Positions 34,060 to 43,795 are shown, counted from the first letter of the stretch. The stretch is DNA of 64,000 bases from Parasedimentitalea maritima (GCF_005771405.1 NZ_VAUA01000003.1:426745-490744); one strand, 5' to 3'. The notes: a model not told the origin generated them from the letters alone. A program made the numbers and translations.

Positions 34060-34356
34060 GGACTTGTCCTCTCCCGGTTTCGTGCCTGCAGGAGGAAATG
34101 TTCCGGCTGAAGGCGACTACATTTATTCAACCGGGAGGTAATTTGCTTTGTGGTCCCGGCAAGTGAACTGCCTTGGTGACCATTGAAACCGGAGATTCGG
34201 AGTGGCTGTCAGGGCTGCTCGCCGCAAATGTAACGGAACAGCCCCCCCAAGATGTTGTGGGCAGTGTGACGAGATATGCGCAGTTGTGACGAGATGTGAC
34301 GAAGGGATCTATTACGCGATGTCACAGCGTTAAAAGCTCCAATCCAGAGGAAAGCC
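34060..34356 (-). promoter_or_regulatory. Leader and promoter region of the molybdoenzyme operon
   Basis: About 300 bases separate the operon from the end of the histidine kinase gene. It holds the GTGACGA repeats (separate entry) and must hold the operon promoter. A TTGAATAAAT stretch near 34122-34132 (minus strand) is AT-rich but not a clear -10. Confidence 0.5.
34266..34304. promoter_or_regulatory. Three phased GTGACGA direct repeats, probable response-regulator site
   Basis: GTGACGAGAT at 34266 and 34286 and GTGACGAAGG at 34296 are spaced 20 and 10 bases, whole helical turns. An inverted GTCAC follows at 34321. OmpR-type regulators bind such in-phase direct repeats, and an OmpR-type regulator is encoded 2.3 kb away. 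The link is inferred. Confidence 0.55.
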
Positions 34357-36570
34357 CTATTCGGCGCTGATACTGTCTAACAAGTGACGGAGCTTTTTGG
34401 CCAGGGTGGCCGGATCCACAGGTTTATCCAACACTTCGGGCTGTTCACCAGGCACCACAATGGTGTCGGGTTTGTATCCTGAACAAAACAAAACCGGAAT
34501 GTTCGGTCGCAATCCACGGATTTCTGTCACCAGCGCCTCTCCACTCAAATCCGGCATCATCAGATCCGACAAAATGACATCAAACCGATCAGGCCACTGA
34601 CGTATGCGCTCCAACGCCACCAGCGGTGAAGTGAAGGCTTCGACCCGGTATCCAAGCCTTAGCAAGATACGACGGAGCGTTCCCGCAATTTCCATATCAT
34701 CATCAACCAGCATAATGGTTTCATGCCCGCGCGGCAGCTCAGGTCGGTCGCGTTCCTCGGTCAATGCCTGTTCCGAACTCGCGGGCAGCAAAACTGAGAA
34801 ACACGTGCCCTGCCCCCGGGTGCTCTCAACTGTGATTTGGCCGCCAATTTCTTCAACCAAGCCATAGACAACAGCCAACCCAAGCCCGGCACCTTTTCCC
34901 AAAGGTTTCGTGGTGAAGAACGGTTCAAACAGACGTGCACGGGTGCCTTCGCTCATGCCGGGACCATCATCGCGCACTGTTAGCAGCACCCAGCCATCAT
35001 CACGCGGAGCAAAACCCTGTGGTGGGTTGCTGGCGGCAAATCCAATCTCAATTGTTCCATCTTCTGCCCCAATGGCCTCACTTGCGTTGCGACAGAGGTT
35101 CATCAGGATCTGATGCAAATGGGTAGGGTCGCCCAGCACAGCCAGCGGCCCGGAGGTGTCACAGCGCAGCCGGATCATCGGAGGCATCGAAGCGCGCAGC
35201 AACCGGGAGACTTCGCTTACGATCTCACTGAGGTCCACCGCTTGCGGCTGGCCCGGTTCACGCCGGGCAAACGTCAGCAACTCACGCACTAGATTTTGCG
35301 CCCGACGGGCCGCAATGTCGATATGCTCGATTTCACCCGCAAGGTCGCTGCCATCATCAGCATCAAGCGCAGCCAGGTGAGAGGCCCCAATAATCGTAGT
35401 CAGAATATTGTTGAAATCGTGGGCAATACCACCCGACAACTGCCCGACCGCTTCCAGTTTTTGAGCCTGAATCACCTGATCACGGGCATGGCGTTTTTCA
35501 GTGATGTCCTCCCCTGATGCTATAAAGTTCTGAATGGTTCCATCAGCGGCAACCAGTGGCAGAATTGTGGTTTCAACCCAGTATTCAGAACCGTCCTTCT
35601 TTCGGTTCAAGAACACCCCGGTCCAGCTTTTGCCCTCTAGCAATCGCTGGCGCAGCAATTCGTAATTGGCGGCTGAGGTTCGACCCGATTGCAAAAAGGC
35701 AGGTGTTTCACCTATCACCTCATCGCGACGCCAACCTGACAGGGTTTCAAATTTCTTATTCACATATTGAATTCGCGCATCGGTATCGGTGACCACGATC
35801 GTCGCCGGACTTTGCTCAACTGCGGTCGCGAGTTGAGATTCGGACCGTTGCAGGCGACGACGTTCTCGTAATTCCAGCGCCAGCTGTGACACGGCCCCGC
35901 GCAGGTACTGAACCAACAGATAAATCATACCAGCGATAACCAGTGCGGTCAGTGCAAGTGCCAACACAGACATGAAACCAATCAGGATCAATTGTTGACC
36001 CTCGTCCACCGCCGCCACAATACGTCGGCTGGACGCGGTTTGAATGTCATTCCAAATCTGTTCCAACGTCGCCAATGCGCCAATTGCAGCTGTATCATCA
36101 ACCTGCACCAACTGGTCTGTTTGGGCGACATCCCAGCCTTCGGCTGTAGCCTGCTGTGCAATCTCCAACCGGGCCTGATACACTCGAATAGTGCCCAGAA
36201 TAGTCGCCAAGGCTGCGCGTTCATGCTCACTCAGTTGTAGCTGTTTAAACTCCTCGACCACCACGTAGAACTGGTCGATCTGCGCCTGAGTTTGGGTCAG
36301 GTAAACCGGATCCTGTCGCAGGACGTAGTTCTTGAAATTATGGATGATGCCGCCGTAACCCAAATGTTCACGCAGGGAGCTGATCAGAATTCCTTTTCGT
36401 TCTGCCCCTCCGGAATATTCCGTCCAACTGGAATCGATCTCCCGAAACTGCTGACGGGTCTTTATCCCAAGGGCGACGCCCAGCAAAACAGTCACAGCAA
36501 TCAATGCAAGTGCAGCCACAGCAATCAAACGCGGCCAGATCAGACGGGTGGAATAGGGATCAGAGTTCAT
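34357..36570 (-). CDS. Hybrid sensor histidine kinase (TM-PAS-HisKA-HATPase-REC)
   Basis: About 737 residues from the ATG at 36570; a longer frame to 36654 is unlikely because it would overlap the response regulator start. Two membrane helices (LIAVAALALIAVTVLLGVAL near residue 15 and SVLALALTALVIAGMIYLLV near 200) flank a helical periplasmic sensor region. A PAS domain follows (VVTDTDARIQYVNKKFETLS), then the H-box GGIAHDFNNIL, the ATPase boxes DDGPGMSEGTRARLFEPFF and GAGLGLAVVYG, and a C-terminal receiver with LSDLMMPDLSG. It is divergent from the response regulator with 72 bases between them. It lies directly upstream of the molybdoenzyme operon in the same direction, so it probably controls it. 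Confidence 0.88.
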   Translation of the reverse strand: MNSDPYSTRLIWPRLIAVAALALIAVTVLLGVALGIKTRQQFREIDSSWTEYSGGAERKGILISSLREHLGYGGIIHNFKNYVLRQDPVYLTQTQAQIDQFYVVVEEFKQLQLSEHERAALATILGTIRVYQARLEIAQQATAEGWDVAQTDQLVQVDDTAAIGALATLEQIWNDIQTASSRRIVAAVDEGQQLILIGFMSVLALALTALVIAGMIYLLVQYLRGAVSQLALELRERRRLQRSESQLATAVEQSPATIVVTDTDARIQYVNKKFETLSGWRRDEVIGETPAFLQSGRTSAANYELLRQRLLEGKSWTGVFLNRKKDGSEYWVETTILPLVAADGTIQNFIASGEDITEKRHARDQVIQAQKLEAVGQLSGGIAHDFNNILTTIIGASHLAALDADDGSDLAGEIEHIDIAARRAQNLVRELLTFARREPGQPQAVDLSEIVSEVSRLLRASMPPMIRLRCDTSGPLAVLGDPTHLHQILMNLCRNASEAIGAEDGTIEIGFAASNPPQGFAPRDDGWVLLTVRDDGPGMSEGTRARLFEPFFTTKPLGKGAGLGLAVVYGLVEEIGGQITVESTRGQGTCFSVLLPASSEQALTEERDRPELPRGHETIMLVDDDMEIAGTLRRILLRLGYRVEAFTSPLVALERIRQWPDRFDVILSDLMMPDLSGEALVTEIRGLRPNIPVLFCSGYKPDTIVVPGEQPEVLDKPVDPATLAKKLRHLLDSISAE

Positions 36571-36642
36571 GAAATAGTCATGGGCATCATTGTCAGCACC
36601 TGCAAGGGTCGCTATCAGGCAAATCAAATTTGGAGAGCCAGC

Positions 36643-37371
36643 GTGACAGAACATGTTCTGGTCGTAGATGACGACAGCCAGCTGACCGCGTTCTTAGAAC
36701 GCTTTTTCAGGAAGCACGGGTATCGTGCCTCAACAGCCAGCACTGCCGGGCTGGTGTTTCGCGAAATGCAAAAACATGACTTTGATTTGATTGTTTTAGA
36801 CCTGAACCTGCCGGACGATGATGGGTTAGAGGTCGCGCGCAAAATTCGCAAAACGTCAGATGTACCAATCATCATGCTAACTGGTCGCGATGATGTTTTT
36901 GACAAAATCATCGGTCTGGAAATTGGCGCTGATGACTATATGACCAAACCCTATGAACCGCGGGAGTTACTGGCGCGTGTCCGTTCGGTTCTCCGTCGCA
37001 AGGTCGACCCAACCACAGAAATTGACGCCAGTGATGCAGCGGTCCGTTGGTTGCGGTTTGATGACATTGAACTGGACACCCTGAAGTCCACAGCGCGGCG
37101 GATGTCAGATAGCGCGGATCTGGGCCTGACCAGCACCGAGTTTGCCCTGGCCAAGGCCTTGGCCGAAGCCGCCGGAGATGTCCTGACACGAGATCGGATC
37201 ATGGATTTGGTCTATGGTAACTCTGTGACTGCGACAGACCGGGCTATCGATGCTCACATCGCGCGCCTTCGGCGCAAGTTATTAGTACAGGACAATGAGA
37301 CCAGTGTTATTCTGACGGTTCACGGTGCAGGCTATAAGCTGGCCGAAACCGTAGTCAAAATTGCTCCATAG
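36643..37371 (+). CDS. OmpR-family response regulator
   Basis: 242 residues from a GTG at 36643 preceded by GGAGA; the upstream frame to 36292 lies inside the kinase gene and is rejected. The receiver has the acidic pair in LVVDDD, phospho-acceptor Asp53 (LIVLDLNLPD) and the conserved Lys in MTKPYE. The winged-helix output domain has the recognition region RAIDAHIARLRRKL. Gene order (divergent from the hybrid kinase) points to a two-component system, and direct repeats before the molybdoenzyme operon are candidate binding sites. Confidence 0.9.
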   Translation: MTEHVLVVDDDSQLTAFLERFFRKHGYRASTASTAGLVFREMQKHDFDLIVLDLNLPDDDGLEVARKIRKTSDVPIIMLTGRDDVFDKIIGLEIGADDYMTKPYEPRELLARVRSVLRRKVDPTTEIDASDAAVRWLRFDDIELDTLKSTARRMSDSADLGLTSTEFALAKALAEAAGDVLTRDRIMDLVYGNSVTATDRAIDAHIARLRRKLLVQDNETSVILTVHGAGYKLAETVVKIAP

Positions 37372-37402
37372 TTGCTTTGATGCGTTTCTTGGCCCAATCA
37401 GA

Positions 37403-38254
37403 TTAATCCAGCTGCAAGTCTGTCAACAGGCGTCTGACAAGTTGAATGTCGGCCTTTCGTGACAATGTAGGCGCATGGCCAAAACCTGCAAACTCTGTTG
37501 CCCCGGGTTTGGGACCTTCTTTCTGCATTCTGGCAAGAATGTCTGGGGTCAGCAGGTCCGAGTTCTCGCCTCGAATAACATGGCATGGCAGTTTGATTTT
37601 CTTGTAGTTGTCCCAAGTGGACAGGTCGTCCAAATACGTCGCAAACTGCCGGATAATTTCGGGGTCATAATGCAGCGTAAACCTGCCTTGGCCTGTCCGC
37701 CGCACAGACGACCGGGTCATCCGCCGCCAGAATGCATCATCAGCAGGCCCAAACGGTGCGTAGGTGTTACGCAGCCATGCCTCCGCCTCAGAAAGCTGAT
37801 CGAACTCAGGCAAATCAGCGGCATAGCGGATGATCCGGTCTGTGGCCGCTTGGGGGACTTCGGGACCGATGTCATTGATGATAAGGCAAGACAATCGGTC
37901 TGCAGAGGCCCCCGCAGCCAGATGCATTCCAATCAAGCCACCCATTGATGTCCCGACCCATGCGGCACGGTCCATTTGATAGTGGTCCAATAAAGCGACC
38001 GCATGATCTGCATAGGTATCTATGCGATAGGCAGTTTCAAACTTCGACGCCCAACTGGACAACCCACGGCCAATCGTATCCGGGCAAATTACAAAATACT
38101 CATCAGACAGGGCTGCGGCCAGTTCGTCAAAATCGCGCCCCGTCCGTGCCAGGCCATGCCACATCACCAAAGGTGAGTTGTCAGAATCGCCCCATTCGGT
38201 GACATGCAGTTCATGGCTCGCGGTTTTGACCAGGGAAAATCGTGGAGCCGTCAT
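37403..38254 (-). CDS. Alpha/beta hydrolase at the end of the liv operon
   Basis: 283 residues. The nucleophile elbow is GTSMGG with Ser as nucleophile, the oxyanion region HGLA follows LVMWHG, and the catalytic His lies in GFGHAPTL. It is a serine hydrolase of the esterase/C-C-hydrolase type. It overlaps livM by four bases (ATGA), so it is translationally coupled to the importer. This suggests that it acts on the imported compound, for example an ester or amide. Substrate unknown. Confidence 0.83.
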   Translation of the reverse strand: MTAPRFSLVKTASHELHVTEWGDSDNSPLVMWHGLARTGRDFDELAAALSDEYFVICPDTIGRGLSSWASKFETAYRIDTYADHAVALLDHYQMDRAAWVGTSMGGLIGMHLAAGASADRLSCLIINDIGPEVPQAATDRIIRYAADLPEFDQLSEAEAWLRNTYAPFGPADDAFWRRMTRSSVRRTGQGRFTLHYDPEIIRQFATYLDDLSTWDNYKKIKLPCHVIRGENSDLLTPDILARMQKEGPKPGATEFAGFGHAPTLSRKADIQLVRRLLTDLQLD

Positions 38255-39324
38255 TTGGCAATCCCTTTCTGCATGATCGTTCCGGCAATTCCACGTGGAA
38301 AGAAGTAAACCAACAAAATGAAAATGATCCCCAGCCAGAGCAGCCAGCGATCTGGATTCAACAGCTCCGGCAGGATGGGAAGGTTAGATGTGGCTTCAGC
38401 CGCAGCGCCCATCAGGTCACGCAGATAGTACTGAGCAAGCACCATCAGAACCGCCCCAATCACCGCCCCCCACATAGTGCCCATGCCACCAATCACCACC
38501 ATCAGCAGGATATCGATCATGATCGAAAAGCTGAGCATGGTATCCGGCCCGGTGTATTTCAGCCAAATGGCGTAGATTGTGCCGGCCAGCGACGCCGCAA
38601 GAGCTGCGATGCAGAACACAAAGGTCCGGTATGATACGACCCGATACCCGATGGCTTCGGCGCGCGCTTCATTTTCCCGGATCGCTTTGAGCACAGTCCC
38701 CAGTGGTGATCCAACCAGTCGGAACATCAGTACAAACAACGCCAGAGACGTTGCGAAGACAAAGTAATAGGCCGCCAGCTTGCCGTTCAGTTTGACCCCA
38801 AACAGCCGCAACACCTTGCCATCCTCATCCACTGCCAGCTTGGTGGCGGTCTTGAACAGCTGTGGGGCGCGATAGGTAATGCCATCTTCCCCGCCGGTGA
38901 AGTCAGAGAGCTGCGAGGCCAGGACCAACACTACCGAGGCAACAGCCAGCGTGATCATCGCGAAAAAGATTGCTTTGACCCGCAAGGATAGCAAACCGAT
39001 GGCGACAGCTACGACGAGCGAGACCAGCATTCCAGCCAGTCCACCAACCATCACTGCATCCCAGCCCGGTCCCATCTGTTTCAACGCAATTGCAGCACCA
39101 TAAGCCCCAAAGCCAAAGAACATCGTATGAGCAAATGACACGATGCCGGTATAGCCGATCAACAGATCATAGCTGGCAACCAGCACCACAAACACGCAGA
39201 TCCGCGCTGCAACTTCTAGCGAGCGCACGTCCTGAAACAGGAACGGAGCAAACAACAATGCTGCGCCAATGGTCAGTACAGTGATCTTCACAATCAGGGC
39301 ACCGGTGGAGTTTTGTTCAGTCAT
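38251..39324 (-). CDS. livM: Branched-chain-amino-acid-type ABC permease (LivM family)
   Basis: 357 residues with about ten hydrophobic segments. The LivM signature block is FRLVGSPLGTVLKAIRENEA, then RAEAIGYRV, near the cytoplasmic coupling loop. It is the second permease of the importer and is eight bases after livH. The symbol marks the family, not the substrate: these systems also carry urea, short amides and aromatic acids. Confidence 0.85.
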   Translation of the reverse strand: MTEQNSTGALIVKITVLTIGAALLFAPFLFQDVRSLEVAARICVFVVLVASYDLLIGYTGIVSFAHTMFFGFGAYGAAIALKQMGPGWDAVMVGGLAGMLVSLVVAVAIGLLSLRVKAIFFAMITLAVASVVLVLASQLSDFTGGEDGITYRAPQLFKTATKLAVDEDGKVLRLFGVKLNGKLAAYYFVFATSLALFVLMFRLVGSPLGTVLKAIRENEARAEAIGYRVVSYRTFVFCIAALAASLAGTIYAIWLKYTGPDTMLSFSIMIDILLMVVIGGMGTMWGAVIGAVLMVLAQYYLRDLMGAAAEATSNLPILPELLNPDRWLLWLGIIFILLVYFFPRGIAGTIMQKGIAK

Positions 39325-39331
39325 AGCACTC

Positions 39332-40324
39332 TCACTTCACAGCAGGGCGCAGACCACTGGGGCGCCACATAAGAATTGCCATCATCAGGATCATGTTCGA
39401 GGCCAGCGCCATTTTGGGCATCAGAAACCCGACATAGTTTCCCACCAGCCCAACCATGATGGCGCCTAGTAAGGTGCCTTCGATCGACCCCAGCCCGCCA
39501 ATGATCACCACGATAAACACCACAATCATCATCTCGGCCCCAAGGGACGGCGAGATCAGTGTTTCGTAGCCGGCCCACATGGCGCCACCGAGTGTTGCCA
39601 GTGCCGATCCCAGCATAAAAACGCCAATGAACAGCCGGTCGATGCGAAAGCCCAATGCTTCAACCATCTCGCGATTTTCAACACCAGCGCGGATCAACAG
39701 CCCTATGCGGGTGCGGTTCAGGGTGAGGTAAAGCGCGACATAAACTGCCAGTCCCAACAGGAATGCAAAGATCCGGTAGATCTCGATCGACACGTCGCCA
39801 AGAATAATTGCACCTTCAAGAAATTGAGGGCGAGGTACGGCCATTGGTGTGCCGCCCCAGACCGCAAGGATCAACTGCTCGGCCACGATTAGCGCACCCA
39901 TGGTAATCAGGATTTGGCGTAAGTGATCCTTGTAAACCGGGCGGATGATGACCGTTTCAAAAAACCACCCCCCGGCCAGCCCGACGATCAGCGCGGCAGT
40001 GAGAGCCAAAAACAGCGCCATCACATTCAGGAAAATACTATCGGCCCCCAGCCAACCGGCCAGCCATGTCAAAACGCTGGCAGCAACAAAAGCACCAAGA
40101 CTAACAAAAGCCGAATGACCAAAGTTCAACACATCCATCAGGCCAAACACCAGCGACAAGCCAGAGGCCATCAGGAAGATCATCATCCCCATCGCCAATC
40201 CAGCAACGGTCAGCGTCACCCAGGACGACGGGACGCCAATCAAAACAAAAGCCACGGCTGCGACCGCAACCGGCAACAGGTTGACCCCGCCCATCCTAGC
40301 TAAAATCTGTGTCAGGTTTTTCAT
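39332..40324 (-). CDS. livH: Branched-chain-amino-acid-type ABC permease (LivH family)
   Basis: 330 residues and at least eight hydrophobic segments. Family blocks are SGLSLVFGLMDVLNFGHSAF near the start and RAGVENREMVEALGFRIDR in the coupling loop, with GGLGSIEGTLLGAIMVGLVG near the end. It forms the permease heterodimer with the LivM protein encoded next. Confidence 0.87.
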   Translation of the reverse strand: MKNLTQILARMGGVNLLPVAVAAVAFVLIGVPSSWVTLTVAGLAMGMMIFLMASGLSLVFGLMDVLNFGHSAFVSLGAFVAASVLTWLAGWLGADSIFLNVMALFLALTAALIVGLAGGWFFETVIIRPVYKDHLRQILITMGALIVAEQLILAVWGGTPMAVPRPQFLEGAIILGDVSIEIYRIFAFLLGLAVYVALYLTLNRTRIGLLIRAGVENREMVEALGFRIDRLFIGVFMLGSALATLGGAMWAGYETLISPSLGAEMMIVVFIVVIIGGLGSIEGTLLGAIMVGLVGNYVGFLMPKMALASNMILMMAILMWRPSGLRPAVK

Positions 40325-40333
40325 TTTAAGTCC

Positions 40334-41038
40334 TTATGCCGACAGGCTCAGCAGTTGATCCTGCAACGCCTTGTCTGCTGCAAAATCAGCCATGGATCCG
40401 GTATGCGCGATCCGCCCGTCATCGATGACGGCCATGTCCCGACCCAGTGATTTTGCAAAGTGAAAATTTTGTTCGACCAGCAGAATTGTTGTGGTTTCTG
40501 ATATCTCGCGAAAGGCATCCGCCATGGCGTCAATTATGGAAGGGGCCAGCCCCTTGGTCGGCTCATCAATCAGGATCAGATCGCGAGGTTCAATGATGGC
40601 ACGGGCCACGGCCAGCATCTGCTTTTGCCCACCGGACAAGGACCAGGCCTGTTTGCCCCAGAATGTTTTCAGGGCTGGGAAGAGGTCGTAAATGCGATTT
40701 AGTCGGGCTGTGTCGAATTTGCCGGTTTTGGTGGCCAATATTAGATTTTCTTCGATCGTTAGGCCGCCAAACACCCCCATGTTTTCCGGTACGTAGGCGA
40801 TCCCTTTGCGGGCAACCTCGGCGGTGTGCAAGGCGGATATATCTTCGCCACGAAACGTGACTGAACCGGGGGATGGCCTCCACAGCCCCATGATTGAGCG
40901 CAGCGTGGTGGTCTTGCCCGCGCCATTGCGCCCCAACAACACAAACACGCCCCCTTCGGGCACGGTTAAGGTGACATCATGCAAAACAGCATATTGTTCG
41001 ATATTGGTTTGCATCGCGTTCAAAGTCAGAAGGGTCAT
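40334..41038 (-). CDS. livF: ABC transporter ATPase (LivF family)
   Basis: 234 residues. Walker A GRNGAGKTT, signature LSGGQKQ and Walker B LILIDEP are intact; the switch region is VEQNFHFA, where Gln-Asn replaces the usual His, as is common in LivF. It overlaps livG by four bases (ATGA). It pairs with LivG as the motor of the importer. Confidence 0.88.
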   Translation of the reverse strand: MTLLTLNAMQTNIEQYAVLHDVTLTVPEGGVFVLLGRNGAGKTTTLRSIMGLWRPSPGSVTFRGEDISALHTAEVARKGIAYVPENMGVFGGLTIEENLILATKTGKFDTARLNRIYDLFPALKTFWGKQAWSLSGGQKQMLAVARAIIEPRDLILIDEPTKGLAPSIIDAMADAFREISETTTILLVEQNFHFAKSLGRDMAVIDDGRIAHTGSMADFAADKALQDQLLSLSA

Positions 41039-41802
41039 GCTGCAGCCTCCCCCGATTTGCCCAGATAGACATCGCGAACAATCTGGCTGCTCATGACCTC
41101 ATCCGGTGCGCCATCGGCCAGCAGCTCGCCATTGTGAAGCACGATAATTCGATCTGCCAAAGCGCGCACAACGTCCATTTTGTGTTCAACCAGCAGAACG
41201 GTTTTGCTCTTGTCGTGCTTGATCTCGGCAATCAGTTCCAGCACATCAGGCGTGTGATCCAGTGACATGCCCGCGGTGGGTTCATCAAACATATAGATGT
41301 CCGGCTCCATCGCCATCAGCAAGGCGACCTCCAGCTTTCGTTGGTCACCGTGCGGCAGTGCAGAAGCGGGCAAAAAGGCGACGTCGGTCAGCTTGGTAGC
41401 TTCGAGGTATCTTTCCGCACGGGCGGTCAATTCTTTGTAGCTGGAGACGGGTTTGAACAGTCGCCAACCATCCCCCGAACGCGCCTGCACCGCCAAACGG
41501 ATGTTTTCCAGCACACTGAGCTGCGGGAAAAGATTGGTCAGCTGAAAAGCCCGGCCAATGCCGTGACGGGCACGGGTCGAAGGTGACATCTTTGTAATCT
41601 CAACCCCGTCTTTCACAACCTTCCCGCTGCTGGCTGCGAGCTGGCCTGAGATCAGGTTGAAGAAGGTGGTTTTACCAGCGCCATTTGGCCCGACAATGAC
41701 GGTCAATTCACCGGGGAGAAATTCACAGTTCACCTGATTTACCGCCAGGTGGCCGCCAAACCGGATGGTCAGATCTTTTGTGACAAGCGAAGGCTGGGTC
41801 AT
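41035..41802 (-). CDS. livG: ABC transporter ATPase (LivG family)
   Basis: 255 residues. Walker A is GPNGAGKTT, and the LivG-specific stretch GIGRAFQLTNLFPQLSVLEN and Walker B IYMFDEPTAG are present. The signature region LPHGDQRKLEVAL carries the LPHGxQR variant usual for LivG. The switch is VEHKMDVV. It lies between the binding-protein gene and livF. Confidence 0.88.
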   Translation of the reverse strand: MTQPSLVTKDLTIRFGGHLAVNQVNCEFLPGELTVIVGPNGAGKTTFFNLISGQLAASSGKVVKDGVEITKMSPSTRARHGIGRAFQLTNLFPQLSVLENIRLAVQARSGDGWRLFKPVSSYKELTARAERYLEATKLTDVAFLPASALPHGDQRKLEVALLMAMEPDIYMFDEPTAGMSLDHTPDVLELIAEIKHDKSKTVLLVEHKMDVVRALADRIIVLHNGELLADGAPDEVMSSQIVRDVYLGKSGEAAA

Positions 41803-41862
41803 GAAAATAGTCCAAGTAGGTAACGTCCCCGGCCCAGTTTGAAGGCCGGGGAAAATGGTGGA

Positions 41863-43059
41863 TTAATTGGTGCGACCCAATGGGATTTTCAGTTCGTCAG
41901 CGCTGATTTCGCGGACAAGATCAGGGATTGCCCAATCTACCTCGTCATCCACGCGGATTTTGAAGTGGTACATGTCCTGCAGGGCTTGGTGATCTTCGGG
42001 ACGGAAGGTCATCGTTCCCTTTGGCGTTTCCCAAGACATACCTTCCATCGCTGCAATCAGGCTTTCGGTGTCGATGCTTTCAGCTGTTTCCAACCCTTTC
42101 ACGATAGCCAAAGCCGCTGCCATACCGCCCGCAGTGAAGAAATCGGGGGGGCTGTCAAAACGGGCTTGGTGCTCTTTGACCAACCAATCATTGATCTCGT
42201 TGCGGGGAATTTCATAGTAGTAATAAATCGCGCCTTCCATGCCGGGCACCCGCTTGTAGGTCGGCAGGACCGGCAGAATGTGACCACCAGTGGAAATGCT
42301 GATGTCATAGCGCGCAGGCTCCATTGCCTGAATTTTGCCCATCGGATCACCACCACCCGCAACATAAATCAGAATGACTTTGCGGCCTGGTTTGTCCTTG
42401 AGCGCATTAAACATCCGCTCGGTTGCTGCGGTGAAGTCCGTGGTTTTCTGCGGCACATATTCTTCGGTGACGATTGTGGCACCAGAGCCATCAAGTGCTG
42501 CTTTGAATGCGCTGATCCCGTCACGGCCAAAGGCGTAGTCTTCTGCCAGAGTTGCAACAAACAGGTTCTCATCCGGCGCCAGGGCCAGCGCCTGCGCCTG
42601 CATGTCCATCGAGCTGTTGCGCGAGGTTTTGAACACATACCGGTTGCTGTCTTCGCCGGTCAGACTGTCTGCAACTGCCGGTTCGATCAGCAAGATGCGC
42701 TCATATTCCTCAGCAATGGGCAACATGCCCTTGGTAACGCCAGAAGACGTGCCACCAACCGCAATCAGGACCTCATCATCACCGTAAGCCTCGGCCAATG
42801 CTGCGCGGGCCACGTCGGGTTTGAACTGCGTGTCCTTGATGATGATCTCTAGCGGACGACCGGCAACTTCCATCGTTCCACCGGTGGCGTATTCCAGTCC
42901 CATCTGAAAGCCAGTGTGTGTCTGCTTCGAGAACACCTCGTAGGTCGAGCCTGAGATGCCGTGTACGAGGGCAATTTTGATCGGGTCCGCTGCATAAGCC
43001 GCACCGCTGACGGCGATAGCTGCAATGGTCGATCCGATCATTCGGAACACCGGTTTCAT
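41863..43059 (-). CDS. Liv-type periplasmic substrate-binding protein
   Basis: 398 residues with signal peptide MKPVFRMIGSTIAAIAVSGA, cleaved near AYA-AD. It is a type I periplasmic-binding fold of the amino-acid/amide class (PF13458), with IALVHGISGSTYEVFSKQ and VGGTSSGVTKGMLPIAEEYE in the ligand cleft region. It is first gene of the importer operon, with about 60 bases before livG. It resembles members for aromatic or amide ligands as much as for branched-chain amino acids, so I give no substrate. Confidence 0.85.
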   Translation of the reverse strand: MKPVFRMIGSTIAAIAVSGAAYAADPIKIALVHGISGSTYEVFSKQTHTGFQMGLEYATGGTMEVAGRPLEIIIKDTQFKPDVARAALAEAYGDDEVLIAVGGTSSGVTKGMLPIAEEYERILLIEPAVADSLTGEDSNRYVFKTSRNSSMDMQAQALALAPDENLFVATLAEDYAFGRDGISAFKAALDGSGATIVTEEYVPQKTTDFTAATERMFNALKDKPGRKVILIYVAGGGDPMGKIQAMEPARYDISISTGGHILPVLPTYKRVPGMEGAIYYYYEIPRNEINDWLVKEHQARFDSPPDFFTAGGMAAALAIVKGLETAESIDTESLIAAMEGMSWETPKGTMTFRPEDHQALQDMYHFKIRVDDEVDWAIPDLVREISADELKIPLGRTN

Positions 43060-43145
43060 GATGGTTTCTCCCTAAATGTACAGGCTGTTAGGGCATTGCG
43101 CCTGTCAGTCCTGCCGTCATATTGTTCAATAATATTGCTGACTGC

Positions 43146-43784
43146 ATGGTTCAGTGTCTTGGGGGACAAATCAACATCGTGGAACTACGTATAGATGATT
43201 GCTTTGGCAGCGGAGACCTTGCCGAACTGGCCTTTCAGTTTGCGCCAGTTGGTCTTGTTGTGACTGAAAACCGTACGATCCGAACTTATAACAACGCCTT
43301 CGCCGAGATGTTTGACTACGACACAGATGAACTGAGAAACAAATTATTTTCAGTACTTTACCCGAGCGAAACAGAGTTCCTGAACATTCGTGACCGGGGT
43401 GTCGAAGAACTGCAGACATCAAATACTTATTGGGATGAACGGGTCATGGCCCGAAAGGACGGCACCCTGTTCTGGTGTCGTGTTCGTGGTCACTCCTTTA
43501 CCCCGGATGAACCTTTAATGCGTGCAGTCTGGAGCTTTGCCGACCTATCAGACGTTCGTCCCTATGTGGCGCTGACACGCCGTGAGCGGGAAATAGTTTC
43601 TTTTCTGATGGACGGAATGACCAGCAAGGAAATTGCCCGGAAACTTGAACTGTCTTATCGGACAGTTGAAGTCTACCGGGCCAACTTGCTGAAGAAGTTT
43701 GGTGTCGGCAACACCAGCGCCTTGTTTCAGGCGCTGGGTGGGCTTAGCGGTAGCGACGTGGTCACGCGAAGTAACATCAAATAG
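43146..43784 (+). CDS. PAS-LuxR-type transcriptional regulator
   Basis: About 212 residues. A PAS domain (LVVTENRTIRTYNNAFAEMF) is followed by a LuxR/FixJ helix-turn-helix (LTRREREIVSFLMDGMTSKE, then RTVEVYRANLLKKFGV). The start is uncertain: ATG 43146 is used here, while a GTG at 43179 has GGGGGA about 12 bases before it and would still keep the whole PAS domain. There is no receiver domain, so it probably senses a ligand or redox state through PAS. It is divergent from the liv operon, and the palindrome CAATAATATTG (43127-43137) in the gap is a candidate site, so it may control the importer. Confidence 0.8.
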   Translation: MVQCLGGQINIVELRIDDCFGSGDLAELAFQFAPVGLVVTENRTIRTYNNAFAEMFDYDTDELRNKLFSVLYPSETEFLNIRDRGVEELQTSNTYWDERVMARKDGTLFWCRVRGHSFTPDEPLMRAVWSFADLSDVRPYVALTRREREIVSFLMDGMTSKEIARKLELSYRTVEVYRANLLKKFGVGNTSALFQALGGLSGSDVVTRSNIK

Positions 43785-43795
43785 CCGCTTGTAAT

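Noticed and set aside
36292..36642. N-terminal extension of the OmpR-type regulator
   Set aside because: It would lie inside the kinase gene; GTG 36643 with GGAGA and the receiver start define the true beginning.
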